In this document: piece by piece, positions 17,916-26,999 of the stretch
How the letters are laid out: every line of letters starts with the position of its first letter
How positions within the stretch are numbered: position 1 is the stretch's first letter
From: Klebsiella spallanzanii
GTDB lineage: Bacteria > Pseudomonadota > Gammaproteobacteria > Enterobacterales > Enterobacteriaceae
Length of the DNA stretch: 64,000 nucleotides
Direction: 5' to 3'
NCBI RefSeq assembly: GCF_902158555.1
Contig: NZ_CABGGS010000001.1
Span: 186,001 to 250,000, forward strand
The notes under the pieces: generated by a model
Seen by the model: the letters and a program-made list of their open reading frames with translations, nothing else
Databases searched by the model: none
Told to the model about the DNA's origin: nothing
Made by a program: the position numbers and the translations under genes

Positions 17916-18350
17916 CTATCGAAGGCGCATGATCTTTTTTTTCCTGCTTAACCAATGTGGTCGCCCTTGTCCCCATGGATGTAGCTGAATGAAGCGTTCA
18001 ATCGCCTTACGGCCAAATCCAGGCTTGCAACAAAAATCAAGAAGCCAGATTTTACCATCCTCATTCCATTCGGAGGGATGAAGCCTGAACTCAGGATCGT
18101 TAAGCAAACGCGCTTCAGTATCCGCTTCCAGATATGCCCAGGTAATATACGCTAAAGGAAGCCCACTTCTGTCGAAGAGGAATTTTATCTGATTATGCTG
18201 TATAGCAAATTCAGTCCAGAGCTGAATACTTAAAACAGGATAAAGACTGTAATTACGAGAATGAAACATACAACTCACTGCAAAACCGATCTGCTCCTGA
18301 ACCGACCACTTTTCCTGACCATTGACTTTTTCACTGATATACAACGTCAT
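17916..18350 (-). CDS. HlyC-like acyltransferase homologue of MceI/MchD
   Basis: Cytoplasmic protein of about 144 residues in the RTX toxin-activating acyltransferase family. The block CMFHSRNYSLYPV aligns with the catalytic-His region of HlyC (SPLHRNWPV). PLAYITWAYL aligns with PVAYCSWANL, and KIWLLDF carries the equivalent of the catalytic Asp. In MccE492, MceI with MceJ joins glucosylated enterobactin to the microcin C-terminal Ser. The ATG at 18350 is chosen for AAGG 8 nt upstream; a GTG at 18359 overlaps the stop of the partner gene and is an alternative. Confidence 0.82.
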   Translation of the reverse strand: MTLYISEKVNGQEKWSVQEQIGFAVSCMFHSRNYSLYPVLSIQLWTEFAIQHNQIKFLFDRSGLPLAYITWAYLEADTEARLLNDPEFRLHPSEWNEDGKIWLLDFCCKPGFGRKAIERFIQLHPWGQGRPHWLSRKKKIMRLR

Positions 18351-18355
18351 TTTTA

Positions 18356-19879
18356 TCACCTTGGGATATATAGCTGACGACCTAACGCCTCTCTTGCAAA
18401 TAGTTGCATTCTGCTTCCCATTTCGGTGAATGCTTGTTGCAAAGATAAGGCATCATTACCATAAGTATCTAGTATGCCCGAAATTTCATCAGACATTCGC
18501 ACTTTCCCAAGAATATCTCTGGGCTGGAGCCTTTTTCTGGCTCGCTGTTCAACTCCTTGCATAATTCTAGATATATCATCGCCTTGTATTTCTGCTAGCC
18601 AATAAATCGTGTCAGTAAAATGTCGTAATGCTTCAAGAAAATAAACATCATGTTCTATATCGCTATCATCAGGAATAAATTGCCTTTGGCTAAGGTGGAT
18701 TAAACTCATCACTAACACTTGCAACTGAGACTCCTCTCCTTCAATTCTCTGCGGGCAATACAAAGTTTCACTACGTTTTTCGAGCAAGGTGATAAAACTA
18801 TTGACCAGTTGCTTCAGTAATTCAGGTATACGTCCTATTTGCAAATTCTCTGTAGGTATACCGAGTAATTCCAGATAACCCCGGTAACAAGCTTCCTGGA
18901 AGGTGTCTCGAAAAGTATTCTCAACATGCTGCCGGGCAATCAGCGTGAAAGAGGAGTCGAACAGGTATTTACCAAGATACAGACAAAGATCGGACAATCC
19001 TTGCTGAAGAACCCATGGTTCTTTCATCATCTGTACAACCCGAAGTCTGTGATCAAAATTATCGCGATAATCACCAGGAAATAAGCATCTGAGCCCATTG
19101 AAATCCAACAGCCGGCCATCTGTCGCTATATTTGAAGGAGAGGTAGTCAATCGTAAAAAACGTGTACGACAAAACGCCATTTGCCAAGCCTGTCGCCGAG
19201 CTAGTTCACATAAACCTTCAATACAATAAAGCTGCGGATTGCATTGAGCTTCTACACTAAAACCTTCAAACGGTATCGGTAGACATCCAGGCAGCATGGG
19301 GATCACCGCTTTGACTCTTCGGGCGTCATGCATCAGTTGCCCAATATATTCAAATTGTGGCCGAAAGTAAGGTGCTCGCTCAAAATGTGCAGGACGAATT
19401 ACAGGTTCACGAACCAGTAATGCGCGTCGCAAAGGAATGCGTGAATTCTGTATGAAGCTGTTAGTCAGCAAAACAGCCCGCGCTCTTACGGCCCCATAAG
19501 GCAAGACATCCGCCAATACCTCGCCCCATAAAGCCTCATAAATTGCGTCGTTAACATCAAGCGCACCATTGGAATGGTGTCTGTCTGAACCTTCCCCAAC
19601 TAAAAGGTTAGCTCCGATTCCTTTTATCTGATTAAGGCCATCAAAACCGCAACGAGCACCTCCGCCGTTACGTTGAAGCCCACTACCACCATAACGTTCC
19701 GCCTGGAATATCTTTGCATGAGCGGAACTGTCTGGATCAACCAGATAGCTACAGTTGTTTTGCAAAGTTTCTCTATCTGAGATTTCAGGAGCACACCATA
19801 TCAAGATAGAATCTACCCGCCGTGCGGTAAAAGGAATAAGGTTCACCGTCAGGTCGCTAAGCGAAAGAGAATACTTCAT
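18356..19879 (-). CDS. MchC/MceJ-type microcin modification protein
   Basis: Large cytoplasmic protein of 507 residues, the partner of the MceI-like acyltransferase in class IIb microcin maturation. Gene pairing, order and length match mchC-mchD and mceJ-mceI. The N-terminal third contains ERYGGSGLQRNGGGARCGF and KGIGANLLVG, then DVNDAIYEALWGEVLADVLP and RARAVLLTN. These resemble the nucleotide-binding layout of SelO-type pseudokinases (inference). The rest is helical and without recognised motifs. GGAG precedes the ATG by 11 nt. It is transcribed divergently from the esterase and glycosyltransferase genes. Confidence 0.8.
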   Translation of the reverse strand: MKYSLSLSDLTVNLIPFTARRVDSILIWCAPEISDRETLQNNCSYLVDPDSSAHAKIFQAERYGGSGLQRNGGGARCGFDGLNQIKGIGANLLVGEGSDRHHSNGALDVNDAIYEALWGEVLADVLPYGAVRARAVLLTNSFIQNSRIPLRRALLVREPVIRPAHFERAPYFRPQFEYIGQLMHDARRVKAVIPMLPGCLPIPFEGFSVEAQCNPQLYCIEGLCELARRQAWQMAFCRTRFLRLTTSPSNIATDGRLLDFNGLRCLFPGDYRDNFDHRLRVVQMMKEPWVLQQGLSDLCLYLGKYLFDSSFTLIARQHVENTFRDTFQEACYRGYLELLGIPTENLQIGRIPELLKQLVNSFITLLEKRSETLYCPQRIEGEESQLQVLVMSLIHLSQRQFIPDDSDIEHDVYFLEALRHFTDTIYWLAEIQGDDISRIMQGVEQRARKRLQPRDILGKVRMSDEISGILDTYGNDALSLQQAFTEMGSRMQLFAREALGRQLYIPR

Positions 19880-20338
19880 CTGGTCAAATTCTCCATAGGG
19901 TATATATAAGGGCGAATAAATTCATGAACGCGATAAAATATTTTTCGCTCAACTTATGGCAAACTCATCACGTTAAGTTTGATACTATTACCAATATAGC
20001 TCTGAAGTTTTCTATCAAAACATCAGCATCGAATACTCGAGAAGAGTTGTTAACATGATTAAAGATGACATGATCGTCTTTGTATCAATGTGATTACTGC
20101 TATCTGATTTTTTCTGATTTACTGCAAGTTCCATTTTTTCATTCCACCCCATCAAAAGAGAATGATTGTCATTTACTTATGGCGAAAAAATGTCATAGTG
20201 TAACTACAAAGTCAAATGATAATTTACGTTATATAGATAAATAAGAGACAGACATTGTCATTCACCCAATTAATAAATAGGCATTTATCTACATCATAGT
20301 TTTATGCATATATACAACCTTCAGTTATGGAGAAACAC
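19880..20338. promoter_or_regulatory. Divergent control region with two Fur-box-like sites
   Basis: This 459-bp AT-rich region separates the mchC-like operon (minus) from the peptide-esterase-glycosyltransferase genes (plus). GAGAATGATTGTCATTTAC at 20158-20176 matches 15 of 19 positions of the Fur consensus. A second partial site with AATGATAAT lies at 20212-20230. Promoter hexamers could not be fixed. No coding region was seen inside. Confidence 0.6.
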
Positions 20339-20497
20339 ATGATTAATGATGAAAAATCCCCTTTACTTACAGCAGAGAATTCTACCTTCGCTATCGACCT
20401 TCATATAGTTCATGTTACTTCACAAAAAATAGAACACGATGAATATATTTGTGGCTGCGGAGAAAATAACTGCAGTGGATGCGGTTATGAACTGTAA
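20339..20497 (+). CDS. 52-residue Cys/Gly-rich peptide of the microcin island
   Basis: Unrecognised small gene with a strong GGAG 6 nt before the ATG. The first two thirds are polar without cysteine. The C-terminus is packed with cysteines: CGCGENNCSGCGYEL (Cys38, 40, 45, 48). The CxC...CxxC spacing could bind metal or serve as a modified core peptide. The final SGCGY echoes the microcin tail SGAGCGY. MccH47-type loci carry small unassigned genes (mchX, mchS4) beside the esterase gene, so a related role is possible. No signal peptide or membrane segment is visible. Confidence 0.65.
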   Translation: MINDEKSPLLTAENSTFAIDLHIVHVTSQKIEHDEYICGCGENNCSGCGYEL

Positions 20498-20536
20498 CAA
20501 ACAAAATTCACAAATTCATTTCACGGAACTTCATAA

Positions 20537-21778
20537 ATGAGAATAGTATCCTCTTTTGCACTTCGTAATGTCAGTACTGAAATGCGTATACGTGCCCAGT
20601 TATCCACATGTACATCGTTGGATATTGCGCAATTCTGGAATGATGTAAAAAACCTGAGCACGCCCCTGATTGCCGAATCTAATGGAATCGGTAAATTCTA
20701 TGAAGTCACTTTCTTATGGCGCTCAGAGAAGCCTCTATTGAGCGTTTATGTTCGCTTGAACCGAGTGACAGATAAACGCAATGTAACAAGAGGGTTGATG
20801 ACTCGTATCCCATCAAGCGACATCTGGACGCTAACCCTTAGATTACCAGCAACATATCGAGGTTCATATTCGATAATCGAAATACCACAGGGAACGACAC
20901 CTGAACAAATGACTGCTCTTGGTGGTCGCTTTTCCCCTCTTACTGGACAATCAGATCCACTTAACAAAGCACCGAGTATCAACTCAGGAAGTGGTGTTAA
21001 AGAGTCGATTTTGTCGCTAAAAGACGCGCCCGAACAAAATGAATGGATTGATCTGCAGGGTACTTACTCTGGAAAACTTATCAGTTCTTACTCACTTATT
21101 GCCAGCCGTAAACGCCGTATTCGCACCTATTTTCCTGATGTAGCCAACACCATCCCACTGGGATTACTTGTGTTACCAGATGCAGAAACATGGTTTGACC
21201 GCATAGGAGTACTGGAACCCATAGATATCGCGATTAAAAATGGTCGTATCAGCCCTATAGCCGTACTAGGAATTGATAATCTTGATGAATCAGATCGTTC
21301 AACAATCCTGGGAGGAAACAGTGAATTTATACTCAATATTGTCGACAACTTAATTCCCCAATTACGAGAAAATTATCCCGACAGAGTATGGGCAGGACGT
21401 TCAAAAACCGTTTTCGCGGGCCAAAGCCTTGGAGGTGTTAGCGCATTGATGGCCGCTTTATACGCGACAGAAACTTTTGGCTCCATAATCTGCCACTCTC
21501 CATCAATGTGGTGGTCACCAGACAGAGATACTCCTCCCTTCAGGTTTACTGAAAATGATATATCCTGGGTAAGTAAACGCGTATTATCCCGGCCTCCGAA
21601 AAAAGTGCAAATCAATTTATGCGTAGGATCCTTAGAAGGGGCCACCGTTTCACATGTCCAGCAGCTACATCAAGGGTTACTTGCATCCGGAGTGGAAAGT
21701 GTTCTTTCTATTTATTCTGGCGGTCACGATTATGCATGGTGGCGTGGGGCCCTTCTTGATGGGCTAGCAACACTTTGA
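20537..21778 (+). CDS. Enterochelin esterase-like protein (Fes/IroD/MceD/MchS1 type)
   Basis: Cytoplasmic alpha/beta-hydrolase of 413 residues. The N-terminal Fes-type domain (about 1-170) contains FYEVTFLWRS. The catalytic domain has the nucleophile elbow GQSLGG, and the His is in GGHDYAWWRGAL near the C-terminus. In siderophore-microcin loci this enzyme hydrolyses glucosylated cyclic enterobactin to a linear form before it is joined to the peptide. The ATG at 20537 is 39 bp after the small peptide gene, in the same direction. The adjoining glycosyltransferase completes the pathway. Confidence 0.88.
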   Translation: MRIVSSFALRNVSTEMRIRAQLSTCTSLDIAQFWNDVKNLSTPLIAESNGIGKFYEVTFLWRSEKPLLSVYVRLNRVTDKRNVTRGLMTRIPSSDIWTLTLRLPATYRGSYSIIEIPQGTTPEQMTALGGRFSPLTGQSDPLNKAPSINSGSGVKESILSLKDAPEQNEWIDLQGTYSGKLISSYSLIASRKRRIRTYFPDVANTIPLGLLVLPDAETWFDRIGVLEPIDIAIKNGRISPIAVLGIDNLDESDRSTILGGNSEFILNIVDNLIPQLRENYPDRVWAGRSKTVFAGQSLGGVSALMAALYATETFGSIICHSPSMWWSPDRDTPPFRFTENDISWVSKRVLSRPPKKVQINLCVGSLEGATVSHVQQLHQGLLASGVESVLSIYSGGHDYAWWRGALLDGLATL

Positions 21779-21873
21779 CATTCAGATAAACACTCTTTAG
21801 CTAATTTGGCTGTAACAGATAGATACTTCAAAAAGTGGAGTATCGGCATTAATTTCCAGCAGGAGAATTTCTT

Positions 21874-23025
21874 GTGCGTGTTCTATTTATTGGTCCACCC
21901 TTATATGGCCTATTATATCCAATACTTTCACTCGCTCAGGGCTTTCGTGTAAATGGACATGAAGTACTGATTGCTAGCGCAGGTAAATTTGCGCAAAAAG
22001 CGGCTGAAGCTGGTTTAGTCGTATTCAATGCTGCCCCCGACCTCGATTCAGAAGCTGATTATCAACGTCGAGAAAAAATTCGGAAGCAGAACAATATAGT
22101 AGGCAATTTTTCTTTTTTTAGTAATGATATGGCCGATCAATTAATTGAATTTGCAGGCAAGTGGCAACCTGACTTGATAATCTATCCACCACTTGGCCCA
22201 GTAGGCCCGTTAATTGCGGCTAAGTATGGTGTTCCCGCAGTTATGCAGACGGTAGGATTCGCTCATACCTCCTTGCACATAAAAATGATGACACAAACTT
22301 TGGCCGATACTTATACCCGCCATGGCGTTGCCTCTCCCCCACAAGATCTTGCCTGGATTGATGTTACGCCTCCAAGTATGAGTATTCTTAAAAATGACGG
22401 CGAACCTATCATTTCAATGCAATATGTACCTTACAACGGAGGAGCCGTATGGGACACGTGGTGGGAAAGGCATCCTGACAGAAAACGCTTGTTGATAAGC
22501 CTTGGCACAGTTAAGCCTATGGTTGATGGACTGGATCTAATATCCTGGGTTATGGATTCTGCCGGCGAAGTAGATGCGGAAATAATTTTACAGCTATCGC
22601 TTAACGCGCGCACTGGATTGCGAAAATTACCACCAAATGTCCGGCTTGTTGATTGGATCCCTATGGGAGTATTTCTCAACGGTGCCGATGGATTTATTCA
22701 TCATGGTGGCGCAGGTAATACGCTGACTGCCCTGCGCGGTGGAATACCCCAGATTGTTTTTGGGCAAGGTGCAGATCGCCCCGTTAATGCCAGAGCCGTA
22801 ATGGAAAGGGGTTGCGGAATTATCCCTGACAATAATGGTTTGACCACTAAACTCATCAATACATTTCTTAGCGATACAACCCTACGCAACGTTTCAGCAC
22901 AGGTCGCAGCTGAAATGGCTGCCCAGGCCAGTCCTTCTGAAGTTTCGAAGCTTTTGGTAGAAAAAGTGGAATGTTCATATTTCCCCCGCCAACCTTCCCA
23001 CCATCAGCCGAATCGCTTCTCTTGA
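21874..23025 (+). CDS. IroB-like enterobactin C-glycosyltransferase (MceC/MchA type)
   Basis: Cytoplasmic GT-B glycosyltransferase of 383 residues. The N-terminal domain starts [20 protein letters not shown]. The UDP-sugar site is in the C-terminal domain: [15 protein letters not shown], then [13 protein letters not shown]. IroB and MceC add glucose to C5 of the enterobactin catechol rings. It starts at GTG with AGGAG 8 nt upstream. The last 17 codons (after about 22975) are read from antisense of the chromosomal rcdA 3' end, so the C-terminus is a product of the insertion. IroB is about 371 residues. Confidence 0.87.
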   Translation: MRVLFIGPPLYGLLYPILSLAQGFRVNGHEVLIASAGKFAQKAAEAGLVVFNAAPDLDSEADYQRREKIRKQNNIVGNFSFFSNDMADQLIEFAGKWQPDLIIYPPLGPVGPLIAAKYGVPAVMQTVGFAHTSLHIKMMTQTLADTYTRHGVASPPQDLAWIDVTPPSMSILKNDGEPIISMQYVPYNGGAVWDTWWERHPDRKRLLISLGTVKPMVDGLDLISWVMDSAGEVDAEIILQLSLNARTGLRKLPPNVRLVDWIPMGVFLNGADGFIHHGGAGNTLTALRGGIPQIVFGQGADRPVNARAVMERGCGIIPDNNGLTTKLINTFLSDTTLRNVSAQVAAEMAAQASPSEVSKLLVEKVECSYFPRQPSHHQPNRFS

Positions 23026-23520
23026 TAGCGGCGCTCTGTCGGTGACGAAGTGCAGCGTCATGCCCTCAATGAAGGCATCCAGCCCGCGGGCGGTCGCGGG
23101 TTCAAACCACTGCTCGAGGGTTTGCTGGCTGCGTAACATCCAGTTCTGCATCACCGCTTTTAGGTTCGGCTGGCTGCTGCAAAAGGCGTAAAGCTGGTAC
23201 ATCAGCTCCATATTGCGCGCGGTGGTAACCTGGGCGCTAAAAATCAGCTCGGCAATGGCGTCACAGGCCTCTTCGCGATTACCCACATCGGCAAAGAACT
23301 GCTGATACTGCACCGACATCTCGCCGGTGAACAGGCTGAACGCTTCTTCGACCAGCGCTTCAATACCGCTAAAATAGTACGTCAGCGAGCCCAGCGGTAC
23401 ACCCGCACAGGTGGCGATTTTCCGGTGCGTTACCGCATGGATGCCGTGTATAGCAATCGTGTCCAGCGTCGCCTGCAGTATGCGCTCCCGACGCCGCGGG
23501 TCGTTTGGTCGACGGGCCAT
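22975..23520 (-). CDS. rcdA: TetR-family transcriptional regulator (RcdA/YbjK position)
   Basis: DNA-binding regulator of 181 residues. The N-terminal TetR helix-turn-helix spans about residues 13-58 ([20 protein letters not shown], then [11 protein letters not shown]). The C-terminal helical domain is for ligand binding and dimerisation. The start at 23520 has AGAGGAA 6 nt upstream; an earlier in-frame start is weaker. It is divergent from ybjJ, as ybjK/rcdA is in E. coli, where it activates csgD among other stress genes. The symbol rests on synteny. Its 3' end overlaps the island glycosyltransferase gene by 51 bp. Confidence 0.75.
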   Translation of the reverse strand: MARRPNDPRRRERILQATLDTIAIHGIHAVTHRKIATCAGVPLGSLTYYFSGIEALVEEAFSLFTGEMSVQYQQFFADVGNREEACDAIAELIFSAQVTTARNMELMYQLYAFCSSQPNLKAVMQNWMLRSQQTLEQWFEPATARGLDAFIEGMTLHFVTDRAPLSREAIRLMVGRLAGEI

Positions 23521-23701
23521 AAGTTTTCCTCTTTCAGGCAAATGGACGCTAAATCTAATGACCCAGGCTTACATGATCCCTCAGGCTGAATCGAATCATT
23601 GAGGCGAATAAAAAATCAGCCAGCAGCAAGCAACCTGGATGTACAAATGTACACAACCTTGCTACTGTTGTCTTCATCTCTTCACTCACGGGCCTTTACG
23701 G

Positions 23702-24904
23702 ATGACAGCGCAAACCTCCCGCAGAGCCCTTCAGCTAAGGCTGTGGGCGCTCTTCATGTTCTTTTTTATCCCCGGATTACTCATGGCATCATGGGCAACC
23801 CGCACGCCGGCGATTCGCGATTTGCTGACGCTATCCACGGCAGAAATGGGGATTGTATTATTTGGACTATCAATAGGTTCGATGAGCGGCATCCTCTGCT
23901 CTGCGTGGCTGGTCAATCGATTCGGCACCCGTAAAGTCATTCGCGCCACCATGTCCTGCGCGGTAGTGGGCATGTTGGTGCTCAGCATTGCGCTGTGGTT
24001 TACGTCAGCCGTACTGTTTGCCGTTGGATTAGCCATCTTCGGCGCCAGCTTTGGCTCAGCTGAAGTAGCCATTAACGTCGAAGGCGCTGCCGTTGAGCGT
24101 GAAATGAATAAAACCGTCCTGCCGATGATGCATGGCTTCTACAGCTTCGGCACGCTGATCGGCGCCGGAATTGGTATGGCGGTGACCGGCTTCGGCTTAC
24201 CCGCCGCACCGCATATTCTGCTGGCGGCGCTGGTGGCTATCGCCCCTATCGCTATCGCCATTCGCGCTATTCCTGACGGCACCGGTAAAAATGCAGCGGA
24301 AGCCGCGCAACATGAAGGAAAAGGACTGCCGATATGGCGCGATGCTCAACTGCTGCTGATTGGCGTGATCGTCCTGGCAATGGCCTTTGCCGAAGGCTCC
24401 GCCAACGACTGGCTACCGCTGTTGATGGTTGATGGTCACGGCTTTAGCCCAACCTCCGGTTCCCTGATTTACGCAGGCTTCACCCTCGGGATGACCATTG
24501 GCCGCTTTACCGGCGGTTGGTTTATTGACCGCTACAGCCGGGTAACGGTGGTTCGTGCCAGCGCGGTGATGGGTGCGCTGGGTATTGGCCTGATTATTTT
24601 TGTCGATAACGCGTGGGTCGCTGGTATCTCCGTACTATTATGGGGTCTCGGCGCATCGCTGGGCTTCCCGCTCACTATTTCCGCCGCCAGCGACACCGGC
24701 CCCGATGCGCCGAAGCGCGTCAGCGTGGTGGCGATCACCGGCTACCTCGCCTTCCTCGTCGGGCCGCCGCTGCTGGGATTCCTGGGCGAACACTTCGGCC
24801 TGCGCAGCGCCATGATGGTGGTGCTGGCGCTGGTACTGGTCGCGGCAATCGTCGCCCGCGCGGTGGCGAAGCCACAACCTGAACCTGTCATGGAGAACAG
24901 TTAA
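23702..24904 (+). CDS. ybjJ: MFS transporter YbjJ
   Basis: Inner-membrane major facilitator of 400 residues (402 in E. coli) with twelve predicted membrane segments. The family motif is seen as [11 protein letters not shown] in loop 2-3, and IDRYSR follows the helix 8 region. The ATG at 23702 gives [22 protein letters not shown], matching E. coli, and is preferred over an upstream start at 23639. The stop overlaps the ybjI start (TAATG). The substrate is unknown. It is divergent from the TetR gene, which may regulate it. Confidence 0.9.
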   Translation: MTAQTSRRALQLRLWALFMFFFIPGLLMASWATRTPAIRDLLTLSTAEMGIVLFGLSIGSMSGILCSAWLVNRFGTRKVIRATMSCAVVGMLVLSIALWFTSAVLFAVGLAIFGASFGSAEVAINVEGAAVEREMNKTVLPMMHGFYSFGTLIGAGIGMAVTGFGLPAAPHILLAALVAIAPIAIAIRAIPDGTGKNAAEAAQHEGKGLPIWRDAQLLLIGVIVLAMAFAEGSANDWLPLLMVDGHGFSPTSGSLIYAGFTLGMTIGRFTGGWFIDRYSRVTVVRASAVMGALGIGLIIFVDNAWVAGISVLLWGLGASLGFPLTISAASDTGPDAPKRVSVVAITGYLAFLVGPPLLGFLGEHFGLRSAMMVVLALVLVAAIVARAVAKPQPEPVMENS

Positions 24905-25716
24905 TGAGCATCAAATTGATTGCGGTAGACATGGACGGCACCTTTCTGAGCGATGCCAAAACCTATAACCGCCAGCGCTTCCTCGCGCAGTATCAGCGGA
25001 TGCGCGAACAAGACATCCGCTTCGTGGTCGCCAGCGGCAACCAGTATTATCAGCTCATCTCGTTCTTCCCTGAAGTCGCTAATGAGATAGCCTTTGTCGC
25101 CGAAAACGGCGGCTGGGTGGTGAGCGCCGGAGATGACGTTTTTAACTGCCAGATGCCGAAAGAGCATTTCAATATCGTCATCGACCATCTCCAGACGCTG
25201 ACCAATATTGAAATTATCGCCTGCGGTAAACGCAGCGCTTATACCCTCAATCAATATAATGACGAGCTGAAAGCGGTCGCGGCGAAGTACTATCATCGCC
25301 TCGAACTGGTCGACGACTTCAATCATATTGATGATGTGATTCTGAAATTCGGTCTCAACGTGCCAGATCACCTGATCCCGCAGATGCAGCCGAAGCTACA
25401 CGCTGCGCTGGGCGACATGGTGACAGCGGTTGCCACCGGCTACGGCAGCATTGACCTGATAATTCCCGGGGTCCATAAAGCCAACGGCCTGCGTATCCTG
25501 CAGGAACGCTGGGGCATTGAGAACCATGAAGTTGTGGCTTTTGGTGATAGCGGCAACGATATAGAGATGCTGCAACACGCCGGTTTCGGGTTTGCTATGG
25601 CCAATGCTGCCGCCCCGGTGAAAGCCGTTGCTGGCTACGATGCGCCGCACAATAACGAAGAAGGCGTGCTGCATATTATTGATAAAGTACTAAATCGTGA
25701 AGCGCCGTTCGCCTGA
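24904..25716 (+). CDS. ybjI: HAD-family FMN/sugar phosphatase YbjI
   Basis: Cytoplasmic HAD-superfamily (Cof/IIB cap) phosphatase of 270 residues. Motif I is VDMDGTFL (nucleophile Asp), motif II VASGNQYY, motif III Lys around residue 190-195, and motif IV FGDSGNDIEML. In E. coli, YbjI hydrolyses FMN and other small phosphates. The start overlaps the ybjJ stop by one base, so the two genes are coupled. A hairpin shared with mdfA follows. Confidence 0.92.
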   Translation: MSIKLIAVDMDGTFLSDAKTYNRQRFLAQYQRMREQDIRFVVASGNQYYQLISFFPEVANEIAFVAENGGWVVSAGDDVFNCQMPKEHFNIVIDHLQTLTNIEIIACGKRSAYTLNQYNDELKAVAAKYYHRLELVDDFNHIDDVILKFGLNVPDHLIPQMQPKLHAALGDMVTAVATGYGSIDLIIPGVHKANGLRILQERWGIENHEVVAFGDSGNDIEMLQHAGFGFAMANAAAPVKAVAGYDAPHNNEEGVLHIIDKVLNREAPFA

Positions 25717-25722
25717 CGAGGT

Positions 25723-25753
25723 CCCTGCTGCGACGCCTGATTTCGCAGCAGGG
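25723..25753. terminator. Bidirectional terminator hairpin between ybjI and mdfA
   Basis: CCCTGCTGCG and CGCAGCAGGG form a perfect 10-bp stem with an 11-nt loop between two convergent genes. Only short T/A runs follow, so part of the stop may be rho-dependent. Confidence 0.6.
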
Positions 25754-25763
25754 CATTATAGAA

Positions 25764-26999
25764 TTACTGCGGCTCGTGGGCATTACCCACGCTCTTATCC
25801 TTCAGGAAGTAGACCGTCATCGCCAGCCAGAGCACTCCGCTCAGCAGATTTAGCAGGCTGAACAGTCCGCTGCTGCCAGATTCATAGGCATGCTTACTGA
25901 CTTCAATACCAACGGTAAAGATCAGCATTTGCAGCATGCCCATCGCCGCCGACACCGTCCCCTTGCTCATCTCGCTGGCAAACAGCGTCAGGCGCACCAG
26001 GCCAGCGTTCGCCAGACCAATGCCGAATGCGTAAACGCTCAGCCCGGCGGTCATCCACAGATAAGCATGCGTCGAGGCGACCGTCGCCACCGCAGAGGTT
26101 AGCAGGCCAATCATAATCGGCCAGCCGCCGAGAATAATCAGCGAGCGCACCGTTTTGCGTGAAGTCTGGCGCGCCAGCACCAGGTTACCGGCAATCAACG
26201 CGCCAAAAATCGGCACCTGCAGCAGGCCATATTCATAGCTGGTCGCCTGCTCGCCGCTGATGATAATCACCGGCGATTGGGCAATCCATGCCAGCAGCGG
26301 CAGGCTGACAAAGCCGGTCGCCAGCGCTCCGGCGACAAAGCGCAGGTTCTTCAGCACTTCGCGATAATCGCGCCCCAGCTCTTTGACCGATAGCTTCTCA
26401 CCGATGCGGGTAGCCGTTTCCGGCATCGCCCGCTGCAGCCCAAAGAAAGCAATAGCGGCCAGCACGGCAAACAGAACAAACATCATCTCCCACGGCAGGA
26501 GGTGAACCCAGGCCGCGCCCACCAGCGGCCCGAGCAGCGGCGCAATCAGCGCAACGTTAGCCATCAGGGCGGTAATCTTGATACAAACCGCCTCTTCAAA
26601 AGACTCCTGTATCGCCGCATAGCCGACCGCGCCAATAAAGCAGAGGCTGATACCCTGCAAAAAGCGCAGCAGCGTAAACTGCTCAATAGTTTGCGCCAGC
26701 AGCGTCGCCAGGCAGGTCACGATAAACCACACGACGCCGGTCAGCATCACCGGACGGCGGCCGATACGGTCTGATAGCGGCCCCAGCAGCCACTGTAAAA
26801 ACATACCGCCAGCCAGGTAGGCGGTCATCGAAGTCGGCACCCACTCATTACCTACGCCAAACTCTTCCACCACCGAGAGCATTCCCGGCTGGATCATGTC
26901 ATTGCCGATATAAGTGGAGAATTCGTAGAGCACCAGGCACAGCGGAAAGAGCAGCGCCTGGCGTCCGAGGCGTTTACCCGAGAGTGAATAATTCTGCAT
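25764..26999 (-). CDS. mdfA: Multidrug efflux MFS transporter MdfA (Cmr)
   Basis: Inner-membrane drug/proton antiporter of 411 residues (410 in E. coli) with twelve membrane helices. Glu26 and Asp34 in helix 1 ([10 protein letters not shown]), needed for substrate and proton handling, are conserved. Motif A is [16 protein letters not shown] and motif C lies in helix 5 ([12 protein letters not shown]). E. coli MdfA exports chloramphenicol, quinolones and lipophilic cations and contributes to alkali tolerance. It is divergent from ybjG. Confidence 0.95.
   Translation of the reverse strand: MQNYSLSGKRLGRQALLFPLCLVLYEFSTYIGNDMIQPGMLSVVEEFGVGNEWVPTSMTAYLAGGMFLQWLLGPLSDRIGRRPVMLTGVVWFIVTCLATLLAQTIEQFTLLRFLQGISLCFIGAVGYAAIQESFEEAVCIKITALMANVALIAPLLGPLVGAAWVHLLPWEMMFVLFAVLAAIAFFGLQRAMPETATRIGEKLSVKELGRDYREVLKNLRFVAGALATGFVSLPLLAWIAQSPVIIISGEQATSYEYGLLQVPIFGALIAGNLVLARQTSRKTVRSLIILGGWPIMIGLLTSAVATVASTHAYLWMTAGLSVYAFGIGLANAGLVRLTLFASEMSKGTVSAAMGMLQMLIFTVGIEVSKHAYESGSSGLFSLLNLLSGVLWLAMTVYFLKDKSVGNAHEPQ

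Larger units (their letters stand above)
16700..22974. mobile_element. Genomic island carrying a siderophore-microcin-like locus
   Basis: About 6.3 kb of visibly AT-richer DNA lies between rybB and rcdA, which are neighbours in E. coli. All genes inside resemble class IIb microcin biosynthesis genes or small peptides. No integrase, IS or tRNA was found at the borders. The right border is sharp: the last gene runs into the antisense of the rcdA 3' end. The left border is less certain, between 16488 and 16713, where a 226-bp stretch holds a GC-rich hairpin (about 16570-16595) and no gene. Confidence 0.75.
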
